The notes under the pieces are model-generated. The model did no database searches and had not been told where the DNA came from. It saw only the letters and a list, made by a program, of their open reading frames with translations. This document shows, one piece after another, positions 1-4,983 of a DNA stretch of 7,558 nt. The position numbers and the translations under genes are program-made. The DNA is from Flemingiibacterium sp045632605 (GTDB lineage Bacteria; Bacillota; Clostridia; Oscillospirales; CAG-272): contig JAZQXA010000047.1 of the NCBI GenBank assembly GCA_045632605.1, forward strand, positions 1 to 7,558. Reading direction: 5' to 3'. Position 1 is the stretch's first letter. The number at the start of each line of letters is the position of its first letter.

Positions 1-652
1 TGCTCCCGCAGGCAACGACCTCAAGACCATCGTTTACAACGTAAACAACGATACTCTTACTGCTGAAGATCAGATCATCTCTGCTGCTTCCTGCACCACT
101 AACTGCCTCGCTCCCATGGCTAAGGCTCTTAACGATGCATATGCAATCCAGTCCGGTATCATGACCACTGTTCATGCTTACACCGGTGACCAGATGATCC
201 TCGACGGTCCTCACAGAAAGGGTGACCTCAGACGTGCACGCGCAGGCGCACAGAACATCGTTCCTAACTCCACCGGCGCTGCAAAGGCTATCGGCCTCGT
301 TATTCCCGAGCTCAACGGTAAGCTCATCGGTGCTGCTCAGCGTGTTCCCACCTGCACCGGTTCCACCACCATCCTCATCGCTGTTGTTAAGGGCAAGGAC
401 GTTACCAAGGACAGCATCAACGCTGCAATGAAGGCTGCTGCAACCGAGTCCTTCGGTTACAACACTGACGAGATCGTATCTTCCGACGTTATCGGTATTC
501 GTTACGGTTCTCTCTTCGATGCAACCCAGACCATGGTTGCAAAGATTGACGACGATACCTATCAGGTACAGGTTGTTTCCTGGTATGACAACGAAAACTC
601 CTACACCAGCCAGATGGTTCGTACAATCAAGTACTTTGCAGAGCTTGCATAA
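1..652 (+). CDS. gap: glyceraldehyde-3-phosphate dehydrogenase, C-terminal part (5' end cut by window)
   Basis: Encodes the last 216 or so residues of GAPDH, the glycolytic enzyme that oxidises and phosphorylates glyceraldehyde-3-phosphate using NAD+. The reading frame begins at base 2 and is open to the left edge, so the true start and the NAD-binding N-terminal half lie outside the window. The family signature SAASCTTNCLAPMAK is present, with the catalytic cysteine codon at 92-94. The activating histidine of TTVHAYTGDQ is at 173-175. The phosphate-site segment NIVPNSTGAAKA and the C-terminal WYDNENSYTSQMV are intact. The usual RVPTPTGS segment reads RVPTCTGS, a small deviation near the active-site face. 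Codon use is strongly biased towards C-ending codons (acc, ctc, atc, tac), more than in its neighbours, as expected for a highly expressed glycolytic gene. It is followed at once by an intrinsic terminator. Identity is essentially certain. Confidence 0.98.
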   Translation, partial: APAGNDLKTIVYNVNNDTLTAEDQIISAASCTTNCLAPMAKALNDAYAIQSGIMTTVHAYTGDQMILDGPHRKGDLRRARAGAQNIVPNSTGAAKAIGLVIPELNGKLIGAAQRVPTCTGSTTILIAVVKGKDVTKDSINAAMKAAATESFGYNTDEIVSSDVIGIRYGSLFDATQTMVAKIDDDTYQVQVVSWYDNENSYTSQMVRTIKYFAELA

Positions 653-669
653 GTTTTGATATAATATTC

Positions 670-701
670 ACAGCACATCCGTTTTTCGGGTGTGCTGTTT
701 T
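670..701 (+). terminator. intrinsic terminator of gap
   Basis: A 12-bp stem (arms 670-681 and 687-698, one G-U pair) closes a TTTTT loop. It is followed by a short T run at 698-701 and lies 17 bases after the gap stop codon. It also sits between convergent genes. On the minus strand the bases that follow are not U-rich, so it should mainly stop gap transcription. Confidence 0.9.
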
Positions 702-730
702 ATATTCTGTTGGCGAAGCCTGCCCGTATA

Positions 731-1312
731 TTATTCTCTGTCAAAGGCTAATGTTGCAAAAAGGTACATACAAAAGAGCATGAGCGAGAGATTTCCGCCG
801 CTTATAAGCAAGAGATATACCGCTGTGAGCCAAAGTATGCCGAGTGTCAGTGAGGATATAATATCAATTATCACTGCGGCATACTGCGGCATAACGGCGA
901 TAATTGCCGCCTCTGTGATACATCCGCCGTCAAGGGTTCTTATCGGGAGAAGATTTATAACTGCCAGTGATATTGAGGCGCCGGCGAAAAATAACGCTTC
1001 AAACGGTGGGGACGGCAGAGAGTAAACAATTACGGCAGAAAGAATATTTGCCGCCGCGCCTGCCGCAAAGACTGCAATATTAGCGGCGGTGCTGTGAGAG
1101 AGGCGTTTTGCACGTATTTCCGCACCGAAAAATGTGATTTCCACCTCGGAAACCTTTACGCCGAGCAGGAGCATTACTGAAAGATGCCCGAGCTCATGTA
1201 TGAGTGCTGCGGAGAGCGCAAGCAGAGAAAGTAAGCTTTTATCGAGGATAATAAGCAAGCCGACAAACATTATTGTCGGCGGACTTATTTTTATTTTCGG
1301 TAGTTGCTTCAT
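731..1312 (-). CDS. SpoIVFB-like M50 family site-2 metalloprotease
   Basis: A 193-residue, very hydrophobic protein with the hallmarks of an intramembrane zinc metalloprotease. The HELGH motif is at residues 39-43 inside the second hydrophobic segment. The second zinc-ligand motif NLLPIRTLDGG is at about 120-130, with Asp128 as the expected ligand, and an AGAAAN segment at 84-89 matches the conserved region between the two. Family M50B enzymes cut membrane-embedded substrates; SpoIVFB of Bacillus processes pro-sigma-K in the mother cell. This protein is much shorter than Bacillus SpoIVFB and has no C-terminal CBS domain, so its substrate is uncertain. Its ATG overlaps the TGA of the upstream 97-residue gene (ATGA at 1309-1312), and I see no Shine-Dalgarno sequence ahead of it. 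Translation probably depends on coupling. The protease call is firm; the sporulation role is inference. Confidence 0.88.
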   Translation of the reverse strand: MKQLPKIKISPPTIMFVGLLIILDKSLLSLLALSAALIHELGHLSVMLLLGVKVSEVEITFFGAEIRAKRLSHSTAANIAVFAAGAAANILSAVIVYSLPSPPFEALFFAGASISLAVINLLPIRTLDGGCITEAAIIAVMPQYAAVIIDIISSLTLGILWLTAVYLLLISGGNLSLMLFCMYLFATLAFDRE

Positions 1313-1602
1313 TCGGATGGCGGAGTTACAATCGGTGGAAGAAGCTCGTTTGAAGCAGCCGTATCTTTAGGAGTTTCACTCGGAACGGTGCCGGTAAAGA
1401 TGCTTTCATTCCGAAGCAGGTTGGATTCGGCGAAGCTGCTGATTGCTGAATTTTGTGTACGGTCAATTTTTACAAGATCATAAAGTGATACTGCAAGCTC
1501 GCCGCTTTCCATCGTATGGATATTATAAGCAAGTATTCCGCCGGATACAGCGAACAGCGTGAGTGCGAGAATTACCGTATCGAATTTTTGGCGTTTTTTC
1601 AT
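1309..1602 (-). CDS. small single-pass membrane protein coupled to the site-2 protease
   Basis: A 97-residue protein I do not recognise by sequence. It has a basic N-terminus (MKKRQKF), one hydrophobic segment at about residues 9-27, and a polar outer part of about 70 residues ending in a Ser/Thr/Pro/Glu-rich tail (from about 71). This predicts an N-in, C-out anchor. A GAAAGG ribosome site lies about 12 bases before the ATG. It is first in a two-gene operon and its stop overlaps the start of the M50 protease. In Bacillus, SpoIVFA, a membrane inhibitor of SpoIVFB, sits in exactly this position, but SpoIVFA is far larger and carries a LytM-like domain that is missing here. It could be a reduced SpoIVFA analogue, another partner or a substrate of the protease. 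The gene is well supported by position and coupling; the function is unknown. Confidence 0.75.
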   Translation of the reverse strand: MKKRQKFDTVILALTLFAVSGGILAYNIHTMESGELAVSLYDLVKIDRTQNSAISSFAESNLLRNESIFTGTVPSETPKDTAASNELLPPIVTPPSE

Positions 1603-1645
1603 GGTTGTTGTCTGCCTTTCTCTATCTAAAATAGCGAGTCGTTAC

Positions 1646-1672
1646 AGTATATGTTTAGTGTGGCGGCGGTAT
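1646..1672 (-). promoter_or_regulatory. possible sigma-E-type promoter for the small membrane protein-protease operon
   Basis: On the minus strand, CATATACT (1653-1646) matches seven of eight positions of the sigma-E -10 element CATACAnT. An ATA (1672-1670), core of the sigma-E -35 element, lies 16 bases upstream, in the range reported for Bacillus sigma-E promoters. No good TTGACA stands at the sigma-A distance, although TATACT could act as a weak sigma-A -10. The predicted 5' leader is about 35-40 bases. A short degenerate match like this is only suggestive, but it fits a SpoIVFB-like gene. Confidence 0.3.
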
Positions 1673-1688
1673 TCCGTCATTATTGCGG

Positions 1689-1717
1689 TTGACAAATCTT
1701 TTTCCGGATGGTATAAT
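1689..1717 (+). promoter_or_regulatory. sigma-A promoter of the MATE transporter gene
   Basis: Perfect TTGACA (1689-1694), a 17-bp spacer, and perfect TATAAT (1712-1717) preceded by TGG, which gives an extended -10. Transcription should start near 1724, leaving a leader of about 27 bases. No operator-like repeat is evident, so expression may be largely constitutive. Confidence 0.88.
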
Positions 1718-1750
1718 TATTAGACAGTAATTTATTTTGGAGATTATGAA

Positions 1751-3133
1751 ATGACAGAAAGAATACGCACACCGTTTTTTGTGCGGGATAAAAGCTTTTA
1801 CAGATTGGTTTTCAGCCTTGTGCTTCCGATGGCAATGCAGAATGTTATGCAGCTGCTGCTTAATCTTATGGATACGGTTATGCTCGGCTGGATTGAAGGT
1901 GGACAGACTGAAACGATAATTTCTGCTGCAAGTCTTGCCAATCAGCCGTATTTTGTATATTCACTTTTCCTTTTCGGAATGGTGTCCGGCGCATCCGTTT
2001 TGATTTCACAGTATTGGGGTAAAGACGATACGGCGACAATTAATTCAATAGCCGGTATTGCAACTGCCGGTGTGCTTATTGTCGGCGGTATATTCACGGC
2101 TGTTTGTTATATTTTCACAGATGGGATAATGAGGATATTCACGCCGGATCCGGCGGTTGTTGCTCTCGGTGTGGATTATCTCAAAATCGTTCTCGCATCT
2201 TACCTTATTGCCTCACTGACGATGATTCTTTGCGGAGTCATGCGTTCAACCGAGCAGGTTGGTGTGGCTCTTATTACAAGTACTATTGCTATATTTATCA
2301 ATATCGCGCTCAACTATATCTTCATTTTCGGAAAGCTCGGCTTTGAAGCAATGGGAATCCGAGGTGCGGCGCTTGCGACTCTCATAGCAAGAACGATAGA
2401 GCTTCTTATGGTGCTTTTTTATGTAGTGTTTATCGACAAAAAGGTTAAGCTCCGTATCAGAAAAATGCTCCGAATCAAGGCTGTGATGATAAAGGATTTT
2501 ATACGGTACAGTCTGCCTGTTATATTAAATGAAACCTTTTGGGGGCTTGGAATTACCTGCCATGCGGTTGTAATCGGAAATCTCGGTCCTGAAGCACATT
2601 CGGCATATGCTGTGGCGAATATAATTGAACGTGTCGGACTTATTGCTTCGCTTGGATTTGCAAATGCCGCACTCATTATTATCGGTAAAGAAATCGGAGC
2701 GGGACGTTCACATAACGCCTATCCGTATGCAAAGACGATGCTGACGCTGTCATCTATATTCGGTGCTGTTATGGCTTTGGTGGTATTCGTTGTTCGAGGA
2801 GCTGTCGTTGATATGTTTAATGTTGACGAGGCGACGAAAGCGGCGGCTCTTAATATCACGGTTGTAATGATGGCGGTTATTCTTGCGAAAAGCATTAATA
2901 CGACTGGTATAGTCGGCGTTATACGCGGCGGCGGAGATACGGTTACGGCGATGATATGCGACTTTATTCCGATGTGGTTTTTTGCGATTCCGCTCGGAGC
3001 TGTGGCGGCTTATTTGATAGAGCTTCCCGTCTGGTGGGTTTACGCCTGCCTTATGAGCGATGAGGTTGTAAAAATGTTTGTAGTCACGCTGCGCTTTAAA
3101 AGTAAAAAATGGATACGAAATGTTACAAGGTAA
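1751..3133 (+). CDS. MATE family multidrug/sodium antiporter-type efflux transporter
   Basis: A 460-residue polytopic membrane protein of usual MATE length, with about twelve hydrophobic segments arranged as two related halves. Family features include the first-helix region LMDTVMLGWI (39-48), GASVLISQYWG (80-90) at the end of the second helix, the half-end segment GVMRSTEQVGVALITS (162-177), and its counterpart GVIRGGGDTVTA (389-400) in the second half. A basic loop (229-244) separates the two halves. MATE proteins export cationic drugs, dyes or metabolites in exchange for Na+ or H+; the substrate cannot be read from sequence. The ribosome site GGAGA (1739-1743) is 7 bases from the ATG at 1751. 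An earlier ATG at 1746 is only 2 bases from that site and reads ATG AAA TGA, so it cannot be the start. The gene is monocistronic between its own promoter and terminator, with no adjacent regulator gene. Confidence 0.93.
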   Translation: MTERIRTPFFVRDKSFYRLVFSLVLPMAMQNVMQLLLNLMDTVMLGWIEGGQTETIISAASLANQPYFVYSLFLFGMVSGASVLISQYWGKDDTATINSIAGIATAGVLIVGGIFTAVCYIFTDGIMRIFTPDPAVVALGVDYLKIVLASYLIASLTMILCGVMRSTEQVGVALITSTIAIFINIALNYIFIFGKLGFEAMGIRGAALATLIARTIELLMVLFYVVFIDKKVKLRIRKMLRIKAVMIKDFIRYSLPVILNETFWGLGITCHAVVIGNLGPEAHSAYAVANIIERVGLIASLGFANAALIIIGKEIGAGRSHNAYPYAKTMLTLSSIFGAVMALVVFVVRGAVVDMFNVDEATKAAALNITVVMMAVILAKSINTTGIVGVIRGGGDTVTAMICDFIPMWFFAIPLGAVAAYLIELPVWWVYACLMSDEVVKMFVVTLRFKSKKWIRNVTR

Positions 3134-3162
3134 AAAAGCTGTCCGCGAATGCGGACAGCTTT
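3134..3162. terminator. bidirectional terminator between convergent genes
   Basis: A perfect 12-bp stem (3135-3146 and 3151-3162) with a GAAT tetraloop lies directly after the MATE stop codon and 6 bases from the stop of the convergent gene. On the minus strand it is followed by a run of U (complement of 3132-3137), making a strong terminator for the small membrane protein gene. On the plus strand the U run is only three to four bases, so it should work less well for the MATE gene. Confidence 0.88.
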
Positions 3163-3167
3163 AAGCG

Positions 3168-3431
3168 TTATTTGATAACCTTTGCGAAAACAAGTGCCTC
3201 TATAATGATTCCGGCAGTGACATAAACCTCAATCAGAGATCCGACAAGACCAAGTATCAGACCGATGATGGCACCTAAAACCGGAATCCAACCTGTCAAA
3301 AGCCCCGCGATGCCGATGAGTAAGCCTGCCACAACGCCGATGACAACATAAATAATGATGCCGATTATAAGATTTGCAACAGTGTCAGAGTATTTGAACG
3401 AAAGTGGGAAAATTTTCTTTAGTGTATCCAT
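3168..3431 (-). CDS. small glycine-rich membrane protein of unknown function
   Basis: An 87-residue protein, unrecognised by name. After a short amphipathic N-terminus (residues 1-18, MDTLKKIFPL...) it is almost entirely hydrophobic, with likely membrane segments at about 20-46 and 48-83. Both are rich in Gly, Ile and Val (GVVAGLLIGIAG, LGAIIGLILGLVG), and the protein ends in a basic tail. Small glycine-rich membrane proteins like this are common in Clostridia and mostly uncharacterised. Start choice: AGGAG (3443-3439) lies 7 bases from the ATG at 3431. A TTG two codons earlier (3437) is only 1 base from the Shine-Dalgarno sequence and is rejected. The gene has a consensus promoter and a strong terminator of its own, so it is a monocistronic, probably well-transcribed unit. 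It does not resemble a toxin-antitoxin pair, since no partner gene is present. Confidence 0.82.
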   Translation of the reverse strand: MDTLKKIFPLSFKYSDTVANLIIGIIIYVVIGVVAGLLIGIAGLLTGWIPVLGAIIGLILGLVGSLIEVYVTAGIIIEALVFAKVIK

Positions 3432-3466
3432 TTTCAAACTCCTTTACGATAAATTATTACAGTGAT

Positions 3467-3495
3467 ATTATATCATTTTCGGGATAGGATGTCAA
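3467..3495 (-). promoter_or_regulatory. sigma-A promoter of the small membrane protein gene, with overlapping palindrome
   Basis: On the minus strand, TTGACA (3495-3490), a 17-bp spacer and TATAAT (3472-3467) are all perfect, and TGA before the -10 makes it extended. The -10 lies inside a 13-base palindrome, TGATATTATATCA (3463-3475). This could be an operator or simply a product of AT-rich -10 sequence. The -35 boxes of this promoter and of the divergent infC promoter are about 40 bp apart. Confidence 0.85.
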
Positions 3496-3535
3496 GTGAT
3501 AGCAAAAAATGTAGAATAAAATTTTTGAAAAAGCC

Positions 3536-3564
3536 TTGACAAATGGGGGAATGTGTGGTATAAT
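3536..3564 (+). promoter_or_regulatory. sigma-A promoter of the infC-rpmI-rplT operon
   Basis: Perfect TTGACA (3536-3541), a 17-bp spacer and perfect TATAAT (3559-3564), with an extended TGG before the -10. Transcription should start at about 3570-3572. That leaves roughly 150 bases of leader before infC, which matches an attenuation-controlled ribosomal protein operon. Confidence 0.92.
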
Positions 3565-3570
3565 GCTTGA

Positions 3571-3706
3571 GTACAAGAAAGAAGAACTCTCCGTTCTCAC
3601 CGCCTCAAATTAATGACAGCGGTTAATAAACCCGATAATATGACACAAAAAGTGTCTTTATGTCGTGCGGAGAGGATTCTTTGCACGATTTTTTTATTTT
3701 AGTTTT
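3571..3706 (+). ncRNA. infC operon leader, probable ribosomal protein L20 leader (attenuator)
   Basis: Structured leader between promoter and ribosome site. Visible folds are a hairpin AGAAC/GTTCT (3583-3587 with 3593-3597), a stem ACCGC/GCGGT (3599-3603 with 3619-3623), a perfect hairpin GACAC/GTGTC with an A5 loop (3642-3656), and the intrinsic terminator at 3663-3700. In addition, 3581-3593 can pair with 3668-3682 over 13 bp with a 2-base bulge. That pairing uses the interior of the terminator stem and should act as an antiterminator. In Bacillus subtilis, L20 represses infC-rpmI-rplT by leader attenuation, and L20 leaders are a known Firmicute family. I assign this one from position and fold logic; I have not matched it to a covariance model. 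The 23S-mimicking L20 binding site itself is not identified. Confidence 0.75.
3663..3700 (+). terminator. leader terminator (attenuator) upstream of infC
   Basis: TCGTGC (3663-3668) pairs with GCACGA (3683-3688). The stem continues inward through two G-U pairs and AGA/TCT to a GGAT loop, giving 12 bp in all. It is followed by seven T and then ATTTT (3689-3700). It lies before the infC ribosome site with no stop codon of any real gene upstream, so it is a premature terminator in the leader rather than an end-of-operon signal. Confidence 0.85.
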
Positions 3707-3713
3707 GGAGGTG
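3707..3713 (+). promoter_or_regulatory. ribosome binding site that fixes the AUU start of infC
   Basis: GGAGGTG, a near-perfect Shine-Dalgarno sequence, lies 6 bases before the ATT at 3720. The in-frame GTG at 3711 overlaps the GGAGG itself and so cannot be the start. The in-frame ATG at 3660 lies upstream of it, just before the attenuator stem. Confidence 0.8.
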
Positions 3714-3719
3714 TCCGCA

Positions 3720-4244
3720 ATTAGCACAAAGGAACTGCAGATCAATGAAGAAATAAGGGCAAAGGAAGTCCGTATCGTTGGCGACGACGGCGAGCAGATC
3801 GGCGTTATCGCAACATCCAAGGCTCTTGAGATGGCATACGAAAGGGATCTCGACCTCGTTCTCATGGCACCGAATGCCGAGCCGCCGGTCTGCCGCATCA
3901 TGGATTACGGCAAGTACCGCTTCGAGCGCGACAAACGGGAAAAAGAAGCAAAGAAAAAACAGACTACAGTCGAGGTTAAGGAAATTCAGCTTTCCTGCCG
4001 TATCGACACACACGATTTCGAAACCAAGGTTAAGCACGCTCACCGTTTTCTCGGCGACGGCAACAAGGTAAGAGTTGTTGTGAAATTCAGAGGACGCGAA
4101 ATGAGCCATCAGGATCTCGGACGCGAAATGCTCGAAAAATTTGAGCAGGCTTGCGAGGGACTCGGTTCGGTTGACAAGCGCCCGACACTTGAAGGTCGCT
4201 TCATGAGCATGATAATTAACCCCATAAAGCAGCCCGCAAAGTAA
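3720..4244 (+). CDS. infC: translation initiation factor IF-3 (AUU start)
   Basis: IF-3 binds the 30S subunit, checks start codon and initiator tRNA, and prevents premature 50S joining. From the ATT at 3720 the protein has 174 residues, normal for the family. The N-domain covers about residues 5-70 (LQINEEIRAKEVR, then PPVCRIMDYGKYRFE at 55-69, the IF-3 signature). A Lys/Glu-rich linker spans about 70-85. The C-domain covers about 86-174 (KEIQLSCRIDTHDF, VVVKFRGREMSH, EGRFMSMIINP). Start choice: no ATG, GTG or TTG stands at a workable distance from GGAGGTG (3707-3713), whereas ATT is 6 bases away and gives the expected N-terminus. An ATT start is known for infC in E. coli, where IF-3 represses its own synthesis by discriminating against AUU. 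An ATG at 3660 would add 20 residues encoded by the leader terminator and is rejected. First gene of the infC-rpmI-rplT operon. Confidence 0.95.
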   Translation: MSTKELQINEEIRAKEVRIVGDDGEQIGVIATSKALEMAYERDLDLVLMAPNAEPPVCRIMDYGKYRFERDKREKEAKKKQTTVEVKEIQLSCRIDTHDFETKVKHAHRFLGDGNKVRVVVKFRGREMSHQDLGREMLEKFEQACEGLGSVDKRPTLEGRFMSMIINPIKQPAK

Positions 4245-4250
4245 TTGTTT

Positions 4251-4314
4251 TGCCGCGAATTTAAGCTATCGGCACTGAAAACACGCGTGGGTCCGGCGCA
4301 TAATAACGGACACA
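4251..4314 (+). other. structured infC-rpmI intercistronic region
   Basis: The 93-base gap between infC and rpmI holds two possible hairpins. One is TGCCG/CGGCA (4251-4255 with 4270-4274). The other is GTCCG/CGGAC (4291-4295 with 4307-4311), which extends to an 8-bp stem with one mismatch (4288-4314). Neither has a T run, so they are not terminators. They could stabilise or process the mRNA or affect rpmI translation; no function is shown. Confidence 0.4.
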
Positions 4315-4337
4315 ATACAAAAAAGGAGTAAACAAAA

Positions 4338-4532
4338 ATGGCAAAGATAAAGACTCATAAGGCTACAGCCAAGAGATTTTCTCTCACAAAGAGCGGAAAG
4401 GTAAAGCTCAATCACACAAATCGCCGTCATAAGCTCGGCATCAAGACAGCAAAGAGAAAGAGACAGCTCAGAAAGAACGGCTATCTCAGCACCTCAATGG
4501 CACCCACCATTGCATCTCTCATCAACAAATAA
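4338..4532 (+). CDS. rpmI: 50S ribosomal protein L35
   Basis: A 64-residue, strongly basic protein of standard L35 length. It shows the family pattern KTHKATAKRFSLTKSGKVK at the N-terminus and the Lys/Arg-rich block TAKRKRQLRKNGYLS at about 38-52. L35 is a small component of the large ribosomal subunit. AGGAG (4324-4328) lies 9 bases before the ATG. It is the middle gene of the infC-rpmI-rplT order that is conserved across most bacteria, 93 bases after infC and 37 bases before rplT. Its expression should follow the infC promoter and leader attenuator. Confidence 0.97.
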   Translation: MAKIKTHKATAKRFSLTKSGKVKLNHTNRRHKLGIKTAKRKRQLRKNGYLSTSMAPTIASLINK

Positions 4533-4569
4533 TTACACACAAAGCAGAATTTTTGGAGGATAATATAAA

Positions 4570-4929
4570 ATGGCAAGAGTAAAAGGCGCGATGATGACTC
4601 GCAAGAGAAGAAATAAGATGCTCAAGCTCGCTAAGGGCTATTGGGGAGCAAAATCCAAGCACTTCAAGAAGGCTAAAGAGCAGGTAATGAAGAGCGGCAA
4701 CTACGCTTTCGCCGGCAGAAAGATGAAAAAGAGAGATTTCCGTTCTCTCTGGATCACCAGAATTTCCGCACAGGCAAAGGTTTGCGGCATGAATTACTCC
4801 ACTCTTATGCACGGTCTTAAGGTAGCAGGCATCGATCTTAACCGTAAGATGCTCGCTGAGATCGCAGTTTCCGATAAGGATGCGTTTGCTGCAATCGCAG
4901 AGCAGGCTAAAGCAGCTCTCGCAAAATAA
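4570..4929 (+). CDS. rplT: 50S ribosomal protein L20
   Basis: A 119-residue basic protein, normal L20 length. The long N-terminal helix region (about 1-60) carries KGYWGAKSKHFKKAKEQVMK and AGRKMKKRDFRSLWITRI, the conserved 23S rRNA-binding surface. The globular C-domain carries GMNYSTLMHGLKVAGIDLNRKMLAEIA (73-99). L20 is an early assembly protein of the 50S subunit. In characterised bacteria it is also the repressor of its own operon, through leader RNA that imitates its 23S site; that is the probable ligand of the leader at 3571-3706. GGAGGA (4555-4560) lies 9 bases before the ATG. An intrinsic terminator starts 12 bases after the stop, closing the operon. Confidence 0.98.
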   Translation: MARVKGAMMTRKRRNKMLKLAKGYWGAKSKHFKKAKEQVMKSGNYAFAGRKMKKRDFRSLWITRISAQAKVCGMNYSTLMHGLKVAGIDLNRKMLAEIAVSDKDAFAAIAEQAKAALAK

Positions 4930-4940
4930 GCAAAAAGATT

Positions 4941-4970
4941 AAAAACCGGCTCGTCCGGTTTTTTCTTTTT
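4941..4970 (+). terminator. terminator of the infC-rpmI-rplT operon
   Basis: A perfect 9-bp stem AAAAACCGG/CCGGTTTTT (4941-4949 with 4955-4963) with a CTCGT loop, followed by TTTCTTTTT. The ribosome site of the next gene (AAAGGAG, 4971-4977) begins directly after the T run. No promoter fits in between, so the genes downstream may depend on read-through or on a promoter I did not recognise inside rplT. Confidence 0.88.
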
Positions 4971-4983
4971 AAAGGAGAAGTAA

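Noticed and set aside
690..1025. 111-codon plus-strand open frame after gap
   Set aside because: It is antisense to the M50 protease, which has full catalytic motifs, and it begins inside the gap terminator hairpin.
1746..1754. Two-codon leader frame ATG AAA TGA overlapping the MATE start
   Set aside because: The first ATG is too close to GGAGA (2 bases) for initiation, so this is probably chance rather than a regulatory minigene.
1309..3133. A functional link between the protease operon and the MATE gene as a defence or export system
   Set aside because: The genes are divergent with separate promoters of different types, and neither shows bacteriocin-type leader peptides or peptidase-exporter features.
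3432..3437. TTG at 3437 as the start of the small membrane protein
   Set aside because: It is only 1 base from the AGGAG site, while the ATG at 3431 has an ideal 7-base gap.
3660..3719. ATG at 3660 as the start of infC, giving a 194-residue protein
   Set aside because: The added 20 residues are encoded by the leader terminator and its T run, there is no ribosome site before this ATG, and the strong GGAGGTG lies downstream of it, 6 bases from ATT 3720.
3699..4109. 136-codon minus-strand open frame across infC
   Set aside because: It is antisense to infC and covers its ribosome site. Its Phe/Cys-rich translation reflects the Lys-rich IF-3 linker read backwards.
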